Source: Halorussus salinus (lineage in GTDB: Archaea; Halobacteriota; Halobacteria; Halobacteriales; Haladaptataceae). From it: a stretch of 64,000 bases of DNA. Below, piece after piece: positions 25,861 through 34,784 of the stretch; the stretch's first letter is position 1, and each line of letters begins with the position of its first letter. Under the pieces are notes generated by a model that saw only the letters and a list, made by a program, of their open reading frames with translations, made no database searches and was not told the DNA's origin. The translations under genes were made by a program, and so were the position numbers. Location of the stretch: assembly GCF_004765815.2 (NCBI RefSeq), contig NZ_ML974128.1, positions 1 through 64,000 on the forward strand, read 5' to 3'.

Positions 25861-26793
25861 ATGGACAGTCTCAATCGGAACGCGTTGGAACTCGCCGACG
25901 AAGCACTCGACTTCGCCGAGGAGCTAGACATCGGCGCGCGCGAACTCGACAACGGAGCCACCGTGCTGGACTTCGGCCACGAGTTCGACGGCGGCGTCGA
26001 AGCCGGACTCCTCCTCGCGGAGATGCAGACCGCAGGTCTCGCCACGGTCCAAACCCGGATGGACGAGGTGGCGGGCGCGCCCTTCCAGTACGTCGAGTTG
26101 ACCAGCGACCACCCCGCGCTGGCGCTCCTCTGCTCGCAGAAGGCCGGGTGGGAACTCACGACCGAGGACTTCGAGGGGTTGGGGAGCGGCCCGGCCCGCG
26201 CGCTCGTCGCCGAGGAGGACGAGTTCTCCCGCGTCGGCTACGAGGACGTGAGCGACTTCGCGGTGCTGGCCGTCGAGAGCGACGACTACCCCACCGCGTC
26301 GGCCGCCGAGCAGGTCGCGGAGCTGACCGGCGTCGAGACCAGTAGCGTCTTCCTCGCGTCGGTCCCTACCGCGAGCCTCGCCGGGAGCGTCAGTATCTCC
26401 TCGCGCGCGGCGGAGATGACGGTCTTCCGCCTCTCGGAACTCGGCTACGACCCCCTCGACATCGTGAGCATCACCGGCTCCGCGCCGGTCGCCCCCGTGG
26501 CCGGAGACGAGGAGACCGCCATCGCCCGCACCAACGACGCGCTGGCCTACGGCGGGGAGGTCCACGTCACGGTCCGCGAGGAGTTCGACCGCTTCGAGGA
26601 AATCGTCTCGACCGCCAACGACGAGTACGGCACCCACTTCGCCGACATCTTCGAGTCGGTCGATTGGGACTTCTACGAGGTCGAGGAGAGCGTCTTCGCG
26701 CCCGCCCGCGCGACCATCGACGTAATCGGCGGCGACACCCACGTCGTCGGCGAGCGCGACGAGGAGCTACTGGCCGAGAGCTTCGGTATCTGA
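25861..26793 (+). CDS. mch: Methenyltetrahydromethanopterin cyclohydrolase
   Basis: A 310-residue enzyme that interconverts methenyl- and formyl-tetrahydromethanopterin (or the tetrahydrofolate analogue in haloarchaea). It shows RELDNGATVLDFGHEFDGGV, SDHPALALLCSQKAGWEL, GLGSGPARALV and the C-terminal IDVIGGDTHVVGERDEELLA, all family hallmarks. Length is normal. Together with beta-RFAP synthase (29281) and mptA (54724) it implies a C1 carrier of the methanopterin type in this non-methanogen. Confidence 0.95.
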   Translation: MDSLNRNALELADEALDFAEELDIGARELDNGATVLDFGHEFDGGVEAGLLLAEMQTAGLATVQTRMDEVAGAPFQYVELTSDHPALALLCSQKAGWELTTEDFEGLGSGPARALVAEEDEFSRVGYEDVSDFAVLAVESDDYPTASAAEQVAELTGVETSSVFLASVPTASLAGSVSISSRAAEMTVFRLSELGYDPLDIVSITGSAPVAPVAGDEETAIARTNDALAYGGEVHVTVREEFDRFEEIVSTANDEYGTHFADIFESVDWDFYEVEESVFAPARATIDVIGGDTHVVGERDEELLAESFGI

Positions 26794-26826
26794 GACCCGC
26801 AAAACGACGAACGAGGTGCAAACACG

Positions 26827-27315
26827 ATGCAATTCAAACTGGTTCCCGAACCGCCCCAGTCTCTCGACTTCGTGGCCGACGCACAGCGCGCGGTGCCCCT
26901 CGTCCCCGGTAGCGAGGACGACTGTTGCGCCCGGATGCTCGACCGGACGGACCTGACGAGCCGCGACGAGGCTCGGACGTGGCTGACGTTCCTGCGCGCG
27001 CTCGGACTCGCAGAGGAGCAGTCGTCCGGGTTCACCCGGACGCGCGAGGACCCGACGCCGGAGTTTCTGGCCGAGCAGTTCCGAGCAAACGTCTTCGGCG
27101 TGCCCGCGCTGTTGGAAATTCTGGACGACGCCGAGAGACCACTCTCTGGCGACGAGGTGTTCGAGGAGTTCGAGAGTGAGGTGCCGACGTGGGAACACCA
27201 CAAGAATCCAAACTCGTGGGAAAAAATATGGGGTGAGAGAGTGGCGTTCCTGCTGGACTGGGCAGTGCTGTTGGGGTTGGCGGAGAAAGTGGATGGGGAG
27301 TACGTAGTCGAGTAG
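26827..27315 (+). CDS. Conserved haloarchaeal protein, winged-helix-like
   Basis: A 162-residue soluble protein that I recognise only as a recurrent haloarchaeal family without a name. It starts MQFKLVPEPPQSLDFVADAQ and has a Cys pair (DDCCARML). Two helix-rich halves end in similar phrases: WLTFLRALGLAEEQSSGFTR and FLLDWAVLLGLAEKVDGEYV. Both look like the last helix and wing of winged-helix domains, which would make this a tandem winged-helix protein. It starts 33 bp after mch and may be in its operon. Confidence 0.6.
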   Translation: MQFKLVPEPPQSLDFVADAQRAVPLVPGSEDDCCARMLDRTDLTSRDEARTWLTFLRALGLAEEQSSGFTRTREDPTPEFLAEQFRANVFGVPALLEILDDAERPLSGDEVFEEFESEVPTWEHHKNPNSWEKIWGERVAFLLDWAVLLGLAEKVDGEYVVE

Positions 27316-27319
27316 TTTC

Positions 27320-27649
27320 TTACTCGACGCCGAGATATCCTGCGGCCTCCTGTGCGATTTTCTCTGTTGTCGCCTCAACTAGACGGCCTTCTTCGTCGTA
27401 GACATCGGCGTGTCGGATGGGAACGACGGTCCACGGATTAACGTAGCTCTCTCGGGGAAGACCACCGCTTTTGAAATCGGCACTGGCGAGCGGAATAGCA
27501 GCTGCGCGTCGCGTCGTCGTGACCGCCGCGTAGAGTGCTTCTTCGTCATTAAATGGGTGAGATTCGTCGGTCAGGCAAACGTAGGGACGATACTCGTGGT
27601 CGGCGAGCAGGTCCGGACCCTTTACGACGGTGCCACGGTCGTACCCCAT
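27320..27649 (-). CDS. PemK/MazF-like toxin candidate
   Basis: A 109-residue protein with the outline of the MazF/PemK barrel: an N-terminal basic strand (MGYDRGTVVKGPDLLADHEY then RPYVCLTDE), a polar loop with SHPFNDEEALYAAVTTTRR, and a final WTVVPIRHADVYDEEGRL. MazF proteins cut single-stranded RNA. The match is by overall pattern and gene pairing, not by a full set of catalytic residues. It lies 3 bp downstream of a winged-helix gene, typical of toxin-antitoxin pairs. It ends convergent with the gene at 26827. Confidence 0.55.
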   Translation of the reverse strand: MGYDRGTVVKGPDLLADHEYRPYVCLTDESHPFNDEEALYAAVTTTRRAAAIPLASADFKSGGLPRESYVNPWTVVPIRHADVYDEEGRLVEATTEKIAQEAAGYLGVE

Positions 27650-27652
27650 CAG

Positions 27653-27970
27653 TTACTCCTCGCCGTAGTAGTCGTCGTTCGTGGACGCCGAGCTGGCCTG
27701 CGTCTGGGCCGCATACGACGCGAGACGGTCGTCTTCGGCGATAGCCCAGTATCGACCGCGGTGACGGACGAGACCGCGGTCTTCGAGGCGCGACAGGACC
27801 GCACCGACGCTTCCGCGATTGATGCCGGTCTCCTCGTGAATTTCGATTTGGGTAAACGCTTGGTGGTCGTTCTCGGCGAGAAACTGGATGATCCGGTAGG
27901 GATTGGTTCCCTCTTCGAGGTCGAGGACTCCTGTTGGACTTTCATCGAACTGGTCGATACTGATCGGCAT
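27653..27970 (-). CDS. Winged-helix (MarR-like) antitoxin or regulator
   Basis: A 105-residue DNA-binding protein. A winged helix-turn-helix spans residues 22-75: NPYRIIQFLAENDHQAFTQI, EIHEETGINRGSVGAVLSRL, EDRGLVRHRGRYWAIAEDD. The C-terminal 20 residues are polar (TQASSASTNDDYYGEE) and could block the partner toxin. The gene is first in a two-gene unit with the MazF-like gene. Direct repeats in its promoter suggest autoregulation. Confidence 0.7.
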   Translation of the reverse strand: MPISIDQFDESPTGVLDLEEGTNPYRIIQFLAENDHQAFTQIEIHEETGINRGSVGAVLSRLEDRGLVRHRGRYWAIAEDDRLASYAAQTQASSASTNDDYYGEE

Positions 27971-27973
27971 GTG

Positions 27974-28003
27974 TAATAGAACGTAATAGAACGTAATAAG
28001 TTC
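27974..28003. promoter_or_regulatory. Direct repeats at the toxin-antitoxin promoter (candidate operator)
   Basis: The 10-mer taatagaacg occurs at 27974-27983 and 27984-27993, followed by a diverged third copy (taataagttc, 27994-28003). On the minus strand a TATA-like cttatta is formed by the third copy, 25-30 bp before the ATG at 27970. The repeats therefore fill the space between TATA box and start codon. A repressor bound here would block transcription of the pair. Confidence 0.5.
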
Positions 28004-28046
28004 GGGGGCGACTTCCCGTCAGAACTTCTCCGTTACTTGAACCCCA

Positions 28047-28883
28047 TTACCGAATCTTCCGGACGTTGCTGATGTCGAAGCCAGCGTCGTGAATCTCGGT
28101 CTCGAACCGGATGATGTCCTCGGCCTCCAGCCGCGACAGGACCCCGCGGAACTCCCGGACGAACATCACCCGGTCGCGCTCGTTGCCGCCGGTCTCCCAC
28201 TCGAAGGCGATGGTGCCGTCGGCCGCGCCCATCAGACTGCCCATCTGGGTGTCCGAGAGGGCTTCCTGATTCACGAGGACGAGAATCAGGCCGTCCCACG
28301 CCCGAGAGGCCTTCTGAAGCCCCTTGACCAGCAAGGTGATGTCGCTCCAGTCCAAGTGTTCGTTCGGCGCGCGAGCGAGGTCCGTCAGCGAGTCGATAAC
28401 CACGAGGTTGCCCGTGGCGTGTTCGTTGAGGTACTCGCCGAGGGCTTCCAGTACGCCCCGGCGGTCGCCGCCCTGCCCGAGGTCGGTGATGGTCTGGGTC
28501 TTGCGGGTGTACCACTCGCGGGGGATGGCCGAGAGCTGGAAGTACTCCTGACTGAAGTCGGCGAAATCGACCGTCTCGACGCCCGCACGGACTATCTCCT
28601 CGCTCATCGTGAACTCGATTTCCCGCCGGAGTTCGTCGCCGCTGGCGGTGAACGAGACGTAGTGGATGTCCTCGGGGACCGCGGCGCGCTCGGACACGTC
28701 GCCGTAGTGGAGACCGAACTGCTCCTCGTCGGTGTGAGCCAACCCGTTGATGGTCGCGCTGGTGTAGCAGAACTCGCGGGCACCGGCCCCGGCCTCGCCC
28801 GCCAGCAGGACCACGCTTCCGGGCGGCGCGCCGCCGCCGATGATGTCGTCGAGTCGGGAGACGCCGAACGGAACTCGGTCCAT
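28047..28883 (-). CDS. RecA/KaiC-superfamily protein with degenerate Walker A (HTR-like)
   Basis: A 278-residue protein of the RAD55/KaiC-like group. It opens VPFGVSRLDDIIGGGAPPGS, then VVLLAGEAGAGAREFCYTSA. The Walker A consensus GxxGxGK(T/S) is broken: residues 29-36 read GEAGAGAR, with Ala and Arg in place of Lys and Thr. The Walker B-like strand NLVVIDSLTDLA and the C-terminal segment DRVMFVREFRGVLSRLEAED remain. It probably binds but does not hydrolyse ATP, or acts as a partner of an active KaiC/RadA-type ATPase. Related haloarchaeal proteins are called HTR-like. Confidence 0.72.
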   Translation of the reverse strand: MDRVPFGVSRLDDIIGGGAPPGSVVLLAGEAGAGAREFCYTSATINGLAHTDEEQFGLHYGDVSERAAVPEDIHYVSFTASGDELRREIEFTMSEEIVRAGVETVDFADFSQEYFQLSAIPREWYTRKTQTITDLGQGGDRRGVLEALGEYLNEHATGNLVVIDSLTDLARAPNEHLDWSDITLLVKGLQKASRAWDGLILVLVNQEALSDTQMGSLMGAADGTIAFEWETGGNERDRVMFVREFRGVLSRLEAEDIIRFETEIHDAGFDISNVRKIR

Positions 28884-29280
28884 AACTCTCGTTTCAGGCG
28901 TCTCGTCGGGGGTGCTTGGGTCTTTCGTCTACGAGACTCGCACGGAAGGGCGTGCTTGGACCTCCGACTCGTCGAGCCGCGACCGACTCGAATTTCGGTC
29001 TCACACCAACGTTCAAATACGAGAACGGAACGAACCTCACCCGGACGCTTCGTGCGGTCACGCGACCGATTCGTGGCGCAAAGCGCCACGAGAAACGCGA
29101 GCGTGACCTCGGAAGACGCAGTCTGCACAGGCCGATGACCGCGCAGGCCAGCGGCCGAGCGGACGCGTCTTCCGGCGGTTGCGGGCAGGGAGGTGACGAG
29201 TCAGTCACCAGTGTCGATGACCCCGTAACCGTCAGTCCGACTACTCCGAGAGGACTGAGCCATTCACCCGTAGAGTCGCG
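28884..29280. other. 397-bp gene-free gap with a perfect hairpin
   Basis: No frame here looks like a gene. The strongest structure is a 9-bp perfect stem with a 3-nt loop (tcgtggcgc aaa gcgccacga) at 29071-29091. On the minus strand it is followed by gtgaggttcg about 50 nt later. That order, hairpin and then a purine-rich gagg tract, recalls the dispersed repeat family at 39-63 kb, so this may be a degraded copy. Confidence 0.4.
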
Positions 29281-30246
29281 TCACCCGTCGATGTCCGCGC
29301 CTCGATTTCGAGGCTCGGCGACTAGCACGTCACCGCCGACGCCCGCCGTCGAGAGCGCGGCGTGGGCCGCGTCACGGGCCGCACCCGCGCGCTCGGCGGT
29401 AGTCACGGCGTAGACCGCGGGTCCCCACGACGACTGCCCAGCGCCAGCTATCGCGGCCGACCCCGACAGCTCCGCGACGAGTTCGCCGACCGGCGGGCGG
29501 TAGACGCCGCCCTGCTCGTCGGCGTACCACGCGCCGTTGAGTCGCCCCACCTCGGCGACCGCCGCGCCGAACTCCTCGATGTCGTCCTCGGCGACCGCAG
29601 GAAGGACGCGCCGAGTCACTACTGCGGCGATTTCGTCGGCGAGTTGGGGGTCCGCGCGCTCGACCACCGACCGCATGCTGGCCTCCTCGTCGTCGCCGCT
29701 CCGGCCGGGTTCGGTCTCGGGGAGGACGACCACGAACCGCCAGTGGTCCGGGACCTCGTGGCTGGCCGCGACTTTGGGGACCGACCACGCGCCGCGGTCG
29801 GGTCGGTCGGCCGTGAATCGCTCGGTCGGGTGGCCCGAGTCGAGGACGAATCCGCCGGACTCGAACGTCGCCACGCCGACGCCGCTTCGGCCCCCGCGGC
29901 CGAGTTTCGGGGCGCGTTCGCGGACTCGGGAGTCGCGACCGTGAGCGCGCGCGACCGCCGCGAGGACGGTGAGTGCCAACTGGGTCCCGCTCCCGAGACC
30001 GACGTGGCGGGGAAGCGTCCGCTCGACGGTCACGTCCGCACCCGGTACGTCCAGTAGTTCGACCGCTCGGCGGACGTACTCGCGGGCGTCGTCGTGCGAA
30101 CACCGCACGGTCTCCGCGGGGTCGGCGACCACCTCGACTTCGGGCGAGTCGAGCGCGACGCCGAGCGACCCGTAGAGGCGCTGGTGAGCCAGCGACAGGT
30201 TCTGAAAGCCGAAGTGGAGACGCGCTCCGGCCGCGACTCGTGCCAT
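29281..30246 (-). CDS. Beta-ribofuranosylaminobenzene 5'-phosphate synthase (GHMP fold)
   Basis: A 321-residue enzyme that condenses PRPP with 4-hydroxybenzoate or p-aminobenzoate in methanopterin biosynthesis. It begins MARVAAGARLHFGFQNLSLA. The GHMP glycine-rich motif is PRHVGLGSGTQLALTVLAAV, followed by LGRGGRSGVGVATFESGGFV and the C-terminal SAAIAGAGQSSWGPAVYAVT. These match the beta-RFAP synthase group more than sugar kinases. It is followed by a glycosyltransferase gene in the opposite sense of map order but on the same strand. Confidence 0.88.
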   Translation of the reverse strand: MARVAAGARLHFGFQNLSLAHQRLYGSLGVALDSPEVEVVADPAETVRCSHDDAREYVRRAVELLDVPGADVTVERTLPRHVGLGSGTQLALTVLAAVARAHGRDSRVRERAPKLGRGGRSGVGVATFESGGFVLDSGHPTERFTADRPDRGAWSVPKVAASHEVPDHWRFVVVLPETEPGRSGDDEEASMRSVVERADPQLADEIAAVVTRRVLPAVAEDDIEEFGAAVAEVGRLNGAWYADEQGGVYRPPVGELVAELSGSAAIAGAGQSSWGPAVYAVTTAERAGAARDAAHAALSTAGVGGDVLVAEPRNRGADIDG

Positions 30247-30300
30247 ACCCGTCGGTTCGGGGGCAACGGGGTTCGTAGTTCCGGCAGTGGCAAAAACTGG

Positions 30301-31260
30301 TCAGGTCAACGCATCGAGGACGTGGTCCGCGACGCGCTCGACGCCGTTGTCGTGGTCCGGCGACGCGGGCGGGTGGCGGACCGCCCGCGCGACGTGCGTG
30401 ACCGAGTGTTCGACTTGGAAGCCCTCGACGCCCCGGCGTTCGATGACGCGAGTCACGCCGTGTTGCTCGTCGGTGAAGGGGTAGACCACGCAGGGCGTCC
30501 CGCCGACCGCGGCCTCCATCACCGTCGAGTAGCCCGAGCAGACCACCACGTCGGCGGCCCGAATCCACGGGAGGAGCGCGGGCACGTCCTCCCAGTCGTC
30601 GTCGCCGACCAAGGTCACGTCGTGGCCCTCGGTCCGGAGGGTCTCGGCGAGTACGTCGAAGTTCGTGGAGTAGACGCTCGGGACGACCAGCACGCCGACC
30701 TCCTCGTCCGGGCCGCGACAGTCGCCGGGGTCGAGCGCCACGGGCGGGACGTGAGTTACGCCCGGCGGGTCGCCCTCGTCGGGCGGCCACACGGCCGGAT
30801 AGAGGAACGACTCGGCCGCGCCCAGTTGGTAGCGGTTGAGGAGCCACGTGAACACCTGTTCGACCGCGGCGTCGTAGTAGGATGCGGCGTTGTGGGTGAC
30901 GATGTAGAGTGGCGTCCCCGTCAGCGGCGCGGCCATCGCGGCGAACATGTCGTCGGTGACCAGTGCCGCGGGGTCTTCCCGGCGGAGCCACCGCACGAAG
31001 TCGAAGACGCGCTTGCCGCTGTAGGGGAGGCTCCGGGTCAGGACGCGCCCGAGCGACCCCTGCTGGTAGTCGCCGATGTAGTCGACGGGGGCCGCCCGGA
31101 ACACGTCGTAGCCGTTGTGTTCGATGAAGCGAGAGCCGGGGCCGCCGCCAGCGAGCGCGATGTCCGCGCCCGCCTCCTCGAAGGCCTGCCCGACCGCGAG
31201 CATCCGAGTCGCGTGGCCAGCGCCTTCGGGGTAGTGGGCGACGGCGACCGTCAGGTCCAT
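30301..31260 (-). CDS. Glycosyltransferase, GT-B fold (MGT-like)
   Basis: A 319-residue protein starting MDLTVAVAHYPEGAGHATRM; the frame upstream to 31299 adds non-conserved residues. It has the GT-B plan of UDP-glycosyltransferases: an N-terminal GAGHATRMLAVGQAFEEAGA motif, a middle linker, and a C-terminal donor-binding half with PWIRAADVVVCSGYSTVMEA and GGTPCVVYPFTDEQHGVTRV. The acceptor and sugar are unknown. It lies 54 bp upstream of beta-RFAP synthase on the same strand. Confidence 0.8.
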   Translation of the reverse strand: MDLTVAVAHYPEGAGHATRMLAVGQAFEEAGADIALAGGGPGSRFIEHNGYDVFRAAPVDYIGDYQQGSLGRVLTRSLPYSGKRVFDFVRWLRREDPAALVTDDMFAAMAAPLTGTPLYIVTHNAASYYDAAVEQVFTWLLNRYQLGAAESFLYPAVWPPDEGDPPGVTHVPPVALDPGDCRGPDEEVGVLVVPSVYSTNFDVLAETLRTEGHDVTLVGDDDWEDVPALLPWIRAADVVVCSGYSTVMEAAVGGTPCVVYPFTDEQHGVTRVIERRGVEGFQVEHSVTHVARAVRHPPASPDHDNGVERVADHVLDALT

Positions 31261-31516
31261 GCCGTCCCTTCGACGGCCTCCCGAAAAGTATGTTCTCATT
31301 CTATGATTTTCGCAGTCCCCGGACGCGACGACGACGGGCGGTCACGAAACCGACGCAGGACTTCCTTCCTCCTCGAAGCCGGTGAAAGCCGACATCGAAC
31401 TCCGGAATGAGTGGTTTTCTGACTAGAGTTTCGCCGGACGAGGAGTCGGTCGAAACGCGACCGGACCCGACCGCGGAACTCCTCCGGTCGAACAGCAACA
31501 TCTGTCCGAGGAGGGC

Positions 31517-31525
31517 AACTTAAGC
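31517..31525 (+). promoter_or_regulatory. TATA-like box of ilvD
   Basis: The sequence acttaagcc lies 22-30 bp before the ATG at 31548, giving a nearly leaderless transcript. Confidence 0.4.
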
Positions 31526-31547
31526 CCTTCCGCGGTCATGCGGACGT

Positions 31548-33257
31548 ATGACAGAGAAGCCGGGAAATCTGCGGAGTAGCGAGGTCACCGACGGGGTGGA
31601 GCGGGCTCCTCACCGCGCGATGTTCCGCGCGATGGGGTACGACGACGCCGACCTTTCGTCGCCGATGGTCGGGGTCGCGAACCCCGCGGCCGACATCACG
31701 CCCTGTAACGTGCATCTGGACGACGTGGCCGCCGCGGCCTACGAGGGCGTCGATTCGGCGGGCGGGATGCCCATCGAGTTCGGGACAATCACCATCTCCG
31801 ACGCCATCTCGATGGGGACCGAGGGGATGCGCGCCTCGCTGATATCGCGGGAGGTCATCGCCGACTCGGTGGAGTTGGTCGCGTTCGGCGAGCGCATGGA
31901 TGGTCTCGTCACGGTCGGCGGCTGTGACAAGAACCTGCCGGGAATGATGATGGCCGCAATTCGAACTGACCTGCCCTCCGTCTTCCTCTACGGCGGGTCC
32001 ATCATGCCCGGCGAACACGGCGGCCGGGAGGTCACCATCCAGAACGTCTTCGAGGGCGTCGGCGCTGTCGCCGAGGGCGAGATGAGCGAAGACGAATTGG
32101 ACGATTTGGAACGCCACGCGTGCCCCGGCGCTGGCTCCTGTGGCGGGATGTTCACCGCGAACACGATGGCCTCCGTCGCGGAGGCGCTCGGACTCGCGCC
32201 GCTCGGGAGCGCGGGGCCGCCCGCCGAGTTCGAGGAGCGGTACGAGGTCGCGGAACGCGCCGGGGAACTCGCGCTCGACTGCATCGAGAACGACCGCACG
32301 CCCTCCGATATTCTGGACAAGCGGTCGTTCGAGAACGCCATCGCGCTACAGGTCGCCATCGGTGGCTCCACGAACGGTGTCCTTCATCTCCTCGCGCTCG
32401 CCGCCGAGGCTGGCGTGGCCCTCGACATCGAGGAGTTCGACGAAATCTCCCGGAAGACGCCCAAGATAGCGAACCTCCAACCCGGCGGCGAGCGCGTGAT
32501 GTTCGACCTCTACGAGCAGGGCGGCGTCCCGGTCGTAATTCGCCGCCTCGTGGACGCGGGGCTGTTCGACGGCGACGCCATGACGGTGACGGGTCGGACG
32601 ATTGCCGAGGAGTTAGAAGCCCTCGACTTGCCCGCGGACGACGACATCGACGCCGACTTCGTGCGCCCCGTCTCCGACCCCTTCCACGACGAGGGAGCCA
32701 TCAAGATTCTCACGGGCAACCTCGCGCCCGACGGCGCGGTCCTGAAGGTCACGGGCGAGGACAACTTCCACCACGAGGGTCCGGCCCGCGTCTTCGAGAC
32801 CGAAGAGGACGCCATGCGCTACGTCCAAGAGGGGCGCATCGAGTCGGGCGATGTCATCGTCATCCGGAACGAAGGCCCTCGCGGCGGCCCCGGAATGCGC
32901 GAGATGTTGGGCGTCACCTCCGCGGTCGTCGGCGCGGGCCACGAGGACGACGTGGCGATGGTCACGGACGGGCGGTTCTCGGGCGCGACCCGCGGGCCGA
33001 TGATCGGCCACGTCGCTCCGGAGTCGTTCGCGGGCGGACCCATCGGGGCCTTGGAGGACGGCGACCACGTGACCATCGACATCGCCGACCGGACGCTGGA
33101 CGTGGAACTGTCCGACGAGGAGCTACAGTCGCGGCTGGAATCGCGGGAGGACCCCGAGATGGCATATCAGAACGGCGTGCTGGCGAAGTACGGCGCGACG
33201 TTTGGCTCGGCGGCGAACGGTGCGGTGACGAATCCGGGCGTGAAACGCGACGAATAG
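31548..33257 (+). CDS. ilvD: Dihydroxy-acid dehydratase
   Basis: A 569-residue enzyme that dehydrates 2,3-dihydroxy-isovalerate and -methylvalerate in branched-chain amino acid synthesis. The Fe-S cluster cysteines are in [27 protein letters not shown] and [18 protein letters not shown]. The C-terminal active-site region [19 protein letters not shown] is intact. Length is standard. It is a single-gene unit. Confidence 0.97.
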   Translation: MTEKPGNLRSSEVTDGVERAPHRAMFRAMGYDDADLSSPMVGVANPAADITPCNVHLDDVAAAAYEGVDSAGGMPIEFGTITISDAISMGTEGMRASLISREVIADSVELVAFGERMDGLVTVGGCDKNLPGMMMAAIRTDLPSVFLYGGSIMPGEHGGREVTIQNVFEGVGAVAEGEMSEDELDDLERHACPGAGSCGGMFTANTMASVAEALGLAPLGSAGPPAEFEERYEVAERAGELALDCIENDRTPSDILDKRSFENAIALQVAIGGSTNGVLHLLALAAEAGVALDIEEFDEISRKTPKIANLQPGGERVMFDLYEQGGVPVVIRRLVDAGLFDGDAMTVTGRTIAEELEALDLPADDDIDADFVRPVSDPFHDEGAIKILTGNLAPDGAVLKVTGEDNFHHEGPARVFETEEDAMRYVQEGRIESGDVIVIRNEGPRGGPGMREMLGVTSAVVGAGHEDDVAMVTDGRFSGATRGPMIGHVAPESFAGGPIGALEDGDHVTIDIADRTLDVELSDEELQSRLESREDPEMAYQNGVLAKYGATFGSAANGAVTNPGVKRDE

Positions 33258-33327
33258 ACGTGTTTTGATTTTGCCGTAGTCCAATAACAAATTCGTATAT
33301 TATATATAAATAAATTAACATTTATAT

Positions 33328-33870
33328 ATGGAAGATTTGATAGAAATTATTAGTTCAAATGCTTTCACTATTCTCAACACTATGCTTCTTGTGTTCAGCT
33401 TGATATTTGCGTTTAGGACCCGAATGTTTCAAAAGAAAACTGCTGTCCGTGAATCAATAGAGCAATTGGACGACTATAGAATCAAAATTGGAAAATTCGA
33501 TTTCAAAATTAAACCGGCTGTTCGGAGATTCAATTATTCTCAAAAAACGACGGTGATAGAATTACAGATATTAAGAACAATTGAGAACCACGATTCTCTT
33601 TCTACACCGACCTATGTTCATGCGGATTTAGAGAACGAACATCGTGAATACATTTCTACCCAAATTAATAAAATTGACAGAGTAACATCCGCAAATTTCA
33701 GAAATAATAAATCACTAGAAAGAAGACTTGATCGGATATTCATAGAGATGAATACAGCGGACCCTGTTGAATCACGGCATACTTCTGAAATGGCCTGCGT
33801 AATAGTCGAAAAATGTGTAAGACGGATTCGACAAGGCGACGTAGAGGAAATAGAACAAATAAGGAATTAG
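33328..33870 (+). CDS. AT-rich hypothetical protein with one N-terminal membrane helix
   Basis: A 180-residue protein not recognised. Residues 12-31 form a hydrophobic helix (AFTILNTMLLVFSLIFAFRT), followed by a basic turn and a soluble alpha-helical region rich in Lys, Arg and Ile. The gene and its flanks (33280-33870) are strikingly AT-rich, use A/T-ending codons, and differ sharply from both neighbours. This points to recent acquisition from a different host or a mobile element. A TATA-rich run lies directly upstream. Function unknown. Confidence 0.6.
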   Translation: MEDLIEIISSNAFTILNTMLLVFSLIFAFRTRMFQKKTAVRESIEQLDDYRIKIGKFDFKIKPAVRRFNYSQKTTVIELQILRTIENHDSLSTPTYVHADLENEHREYISTQINKIDRVTSANFRNNKSLERRLDRIFIEMNTADPVESRHTSEMACVIVEKCVRRIRQGDVEEIEQIRN

Positions 33871-33879
33871 ATTAGCGAG

Positions 33880-34578
33880 CTATACCTCGATTTTCATCAG
33901 TTCGTCCGCGCCCTGCTGGAACTCGAAGGGGACCGAGGAGATAGCCGTCTCGTAGCCAGCCTCGGCCAGCGTCTCCCGGAGGTCGTCGAGTCGCGGGTAC
34001 CGCTTCCCGTCGAAGCGTTCCAGCGGATAGACCCGGACCTCCTCGTTGGCGACGCGAGCCAGTTCCAGCAGCGACTTCCTGTGGAACTCGTGGTCCAGTT
34101 TGTCCATGTAGAGGAACATGAGGTGGGCCGACAGGACCAGCGAAAAGGAGTCGTCGGCGTAGGGGAGGTCCGGGAGTTCCGCTTTCACGTACCGGCCGGT
34201 GTCGTGGTGGTCGGCGTAGTCGGCGATGAACTCCTCGTAGGCGCGGGTCCAGTGGGCGCGCACGTCCGCCACGTCGTCGTAGAACTCCCAGACGAACTGG
34301 TCTTCCACGCCGTCGAACCCCGCGATGGCGGTGTCGATGTCCCGCTCGCACTTCTCGCGGAGTTCGTCCGGCGGGACGTGATAGAGCATGTCCACGCCGA
34401 CCGCGTCGATGTCCCGGCGGTTCGCTTCGGCGACGAACGCACACGCTCCGCCGGGACAGTCGAGGACGGACTCGCCCTCCCACGCCGAGAGGTCGATGTC
34501 GAACATCTTCTCGTACTCCCCCACCGTCCGACCGATGAAGGCAACGTCGTCTATCGCGTACGTTTCCGTGTCACCCAT
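33880..34578 (-). CDS. SAM-dependent methyltransferase-like protein
   Basis: A 232-residue protein with a class I methyltransferase outline. Motif I is SVLDCPGGACAFVAEANRRD, with an acidic residue at the end of the next strand (AVGVDMLY). Motif IV-like sequence is LPYADDSFSLVLSAHLMFLY, and a typical C-terminal half includes YPLERFDGKRYPRLDDLRET. The substrate is unknown. The family recurs in haloarchaea as a stand-alone gene. Confidence 0.75.
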   Translation of the reverse strand: MGDTETYAIDDVAFIGRTVGEYEKMFDIDLSAWEGESVLDCPGGACAFVAEANRRDIDAVGVDMLYHVPPDELREKCERDIDTAIAGFDGVEDQFVWEFYDDVADVRAHWTRAYEEFIADYADHHDTGRYVKAELPDLPYADDSFSLVLSAHLMFLYMDKLDHEFHRKSLLELARVANEEVRVYPLERFDGKRYPRLDDLRETLAEAGYETAISSVPFEFQQGADELMKIEV

Positions 34579-34784
34579 GTATTACATCCCCTACCTTTCG
34601 GATTATAAAATTATCCTACGAGACAAGTAGTATAATAGATGCTCTGCTCGATAGCTATAGACTCTGTAGATTCGAATTCCGCCCGACGGAAGGTCTTTTT
34701 CGGCCGATTTCTGACGTTATCAATTATCAGAACTGATAATATTACACCACCAAAGCTAAGTTAACTAAACAATACGAAGGTAGT

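Noticed and set aside
27320-27649. Reading the small gene as a plain regulator rather than a toxin
   Set aside because: It has no helix-turn-helix pattern; its beta-rich layout and the partner gene fit MazF/PemK better, though confidence is moderate.
29071-29091. Hairpin read as an ordinary transcription terminator
   Set aside because: There is no T-run on either side, and it is far from both neighbouring stop codons.
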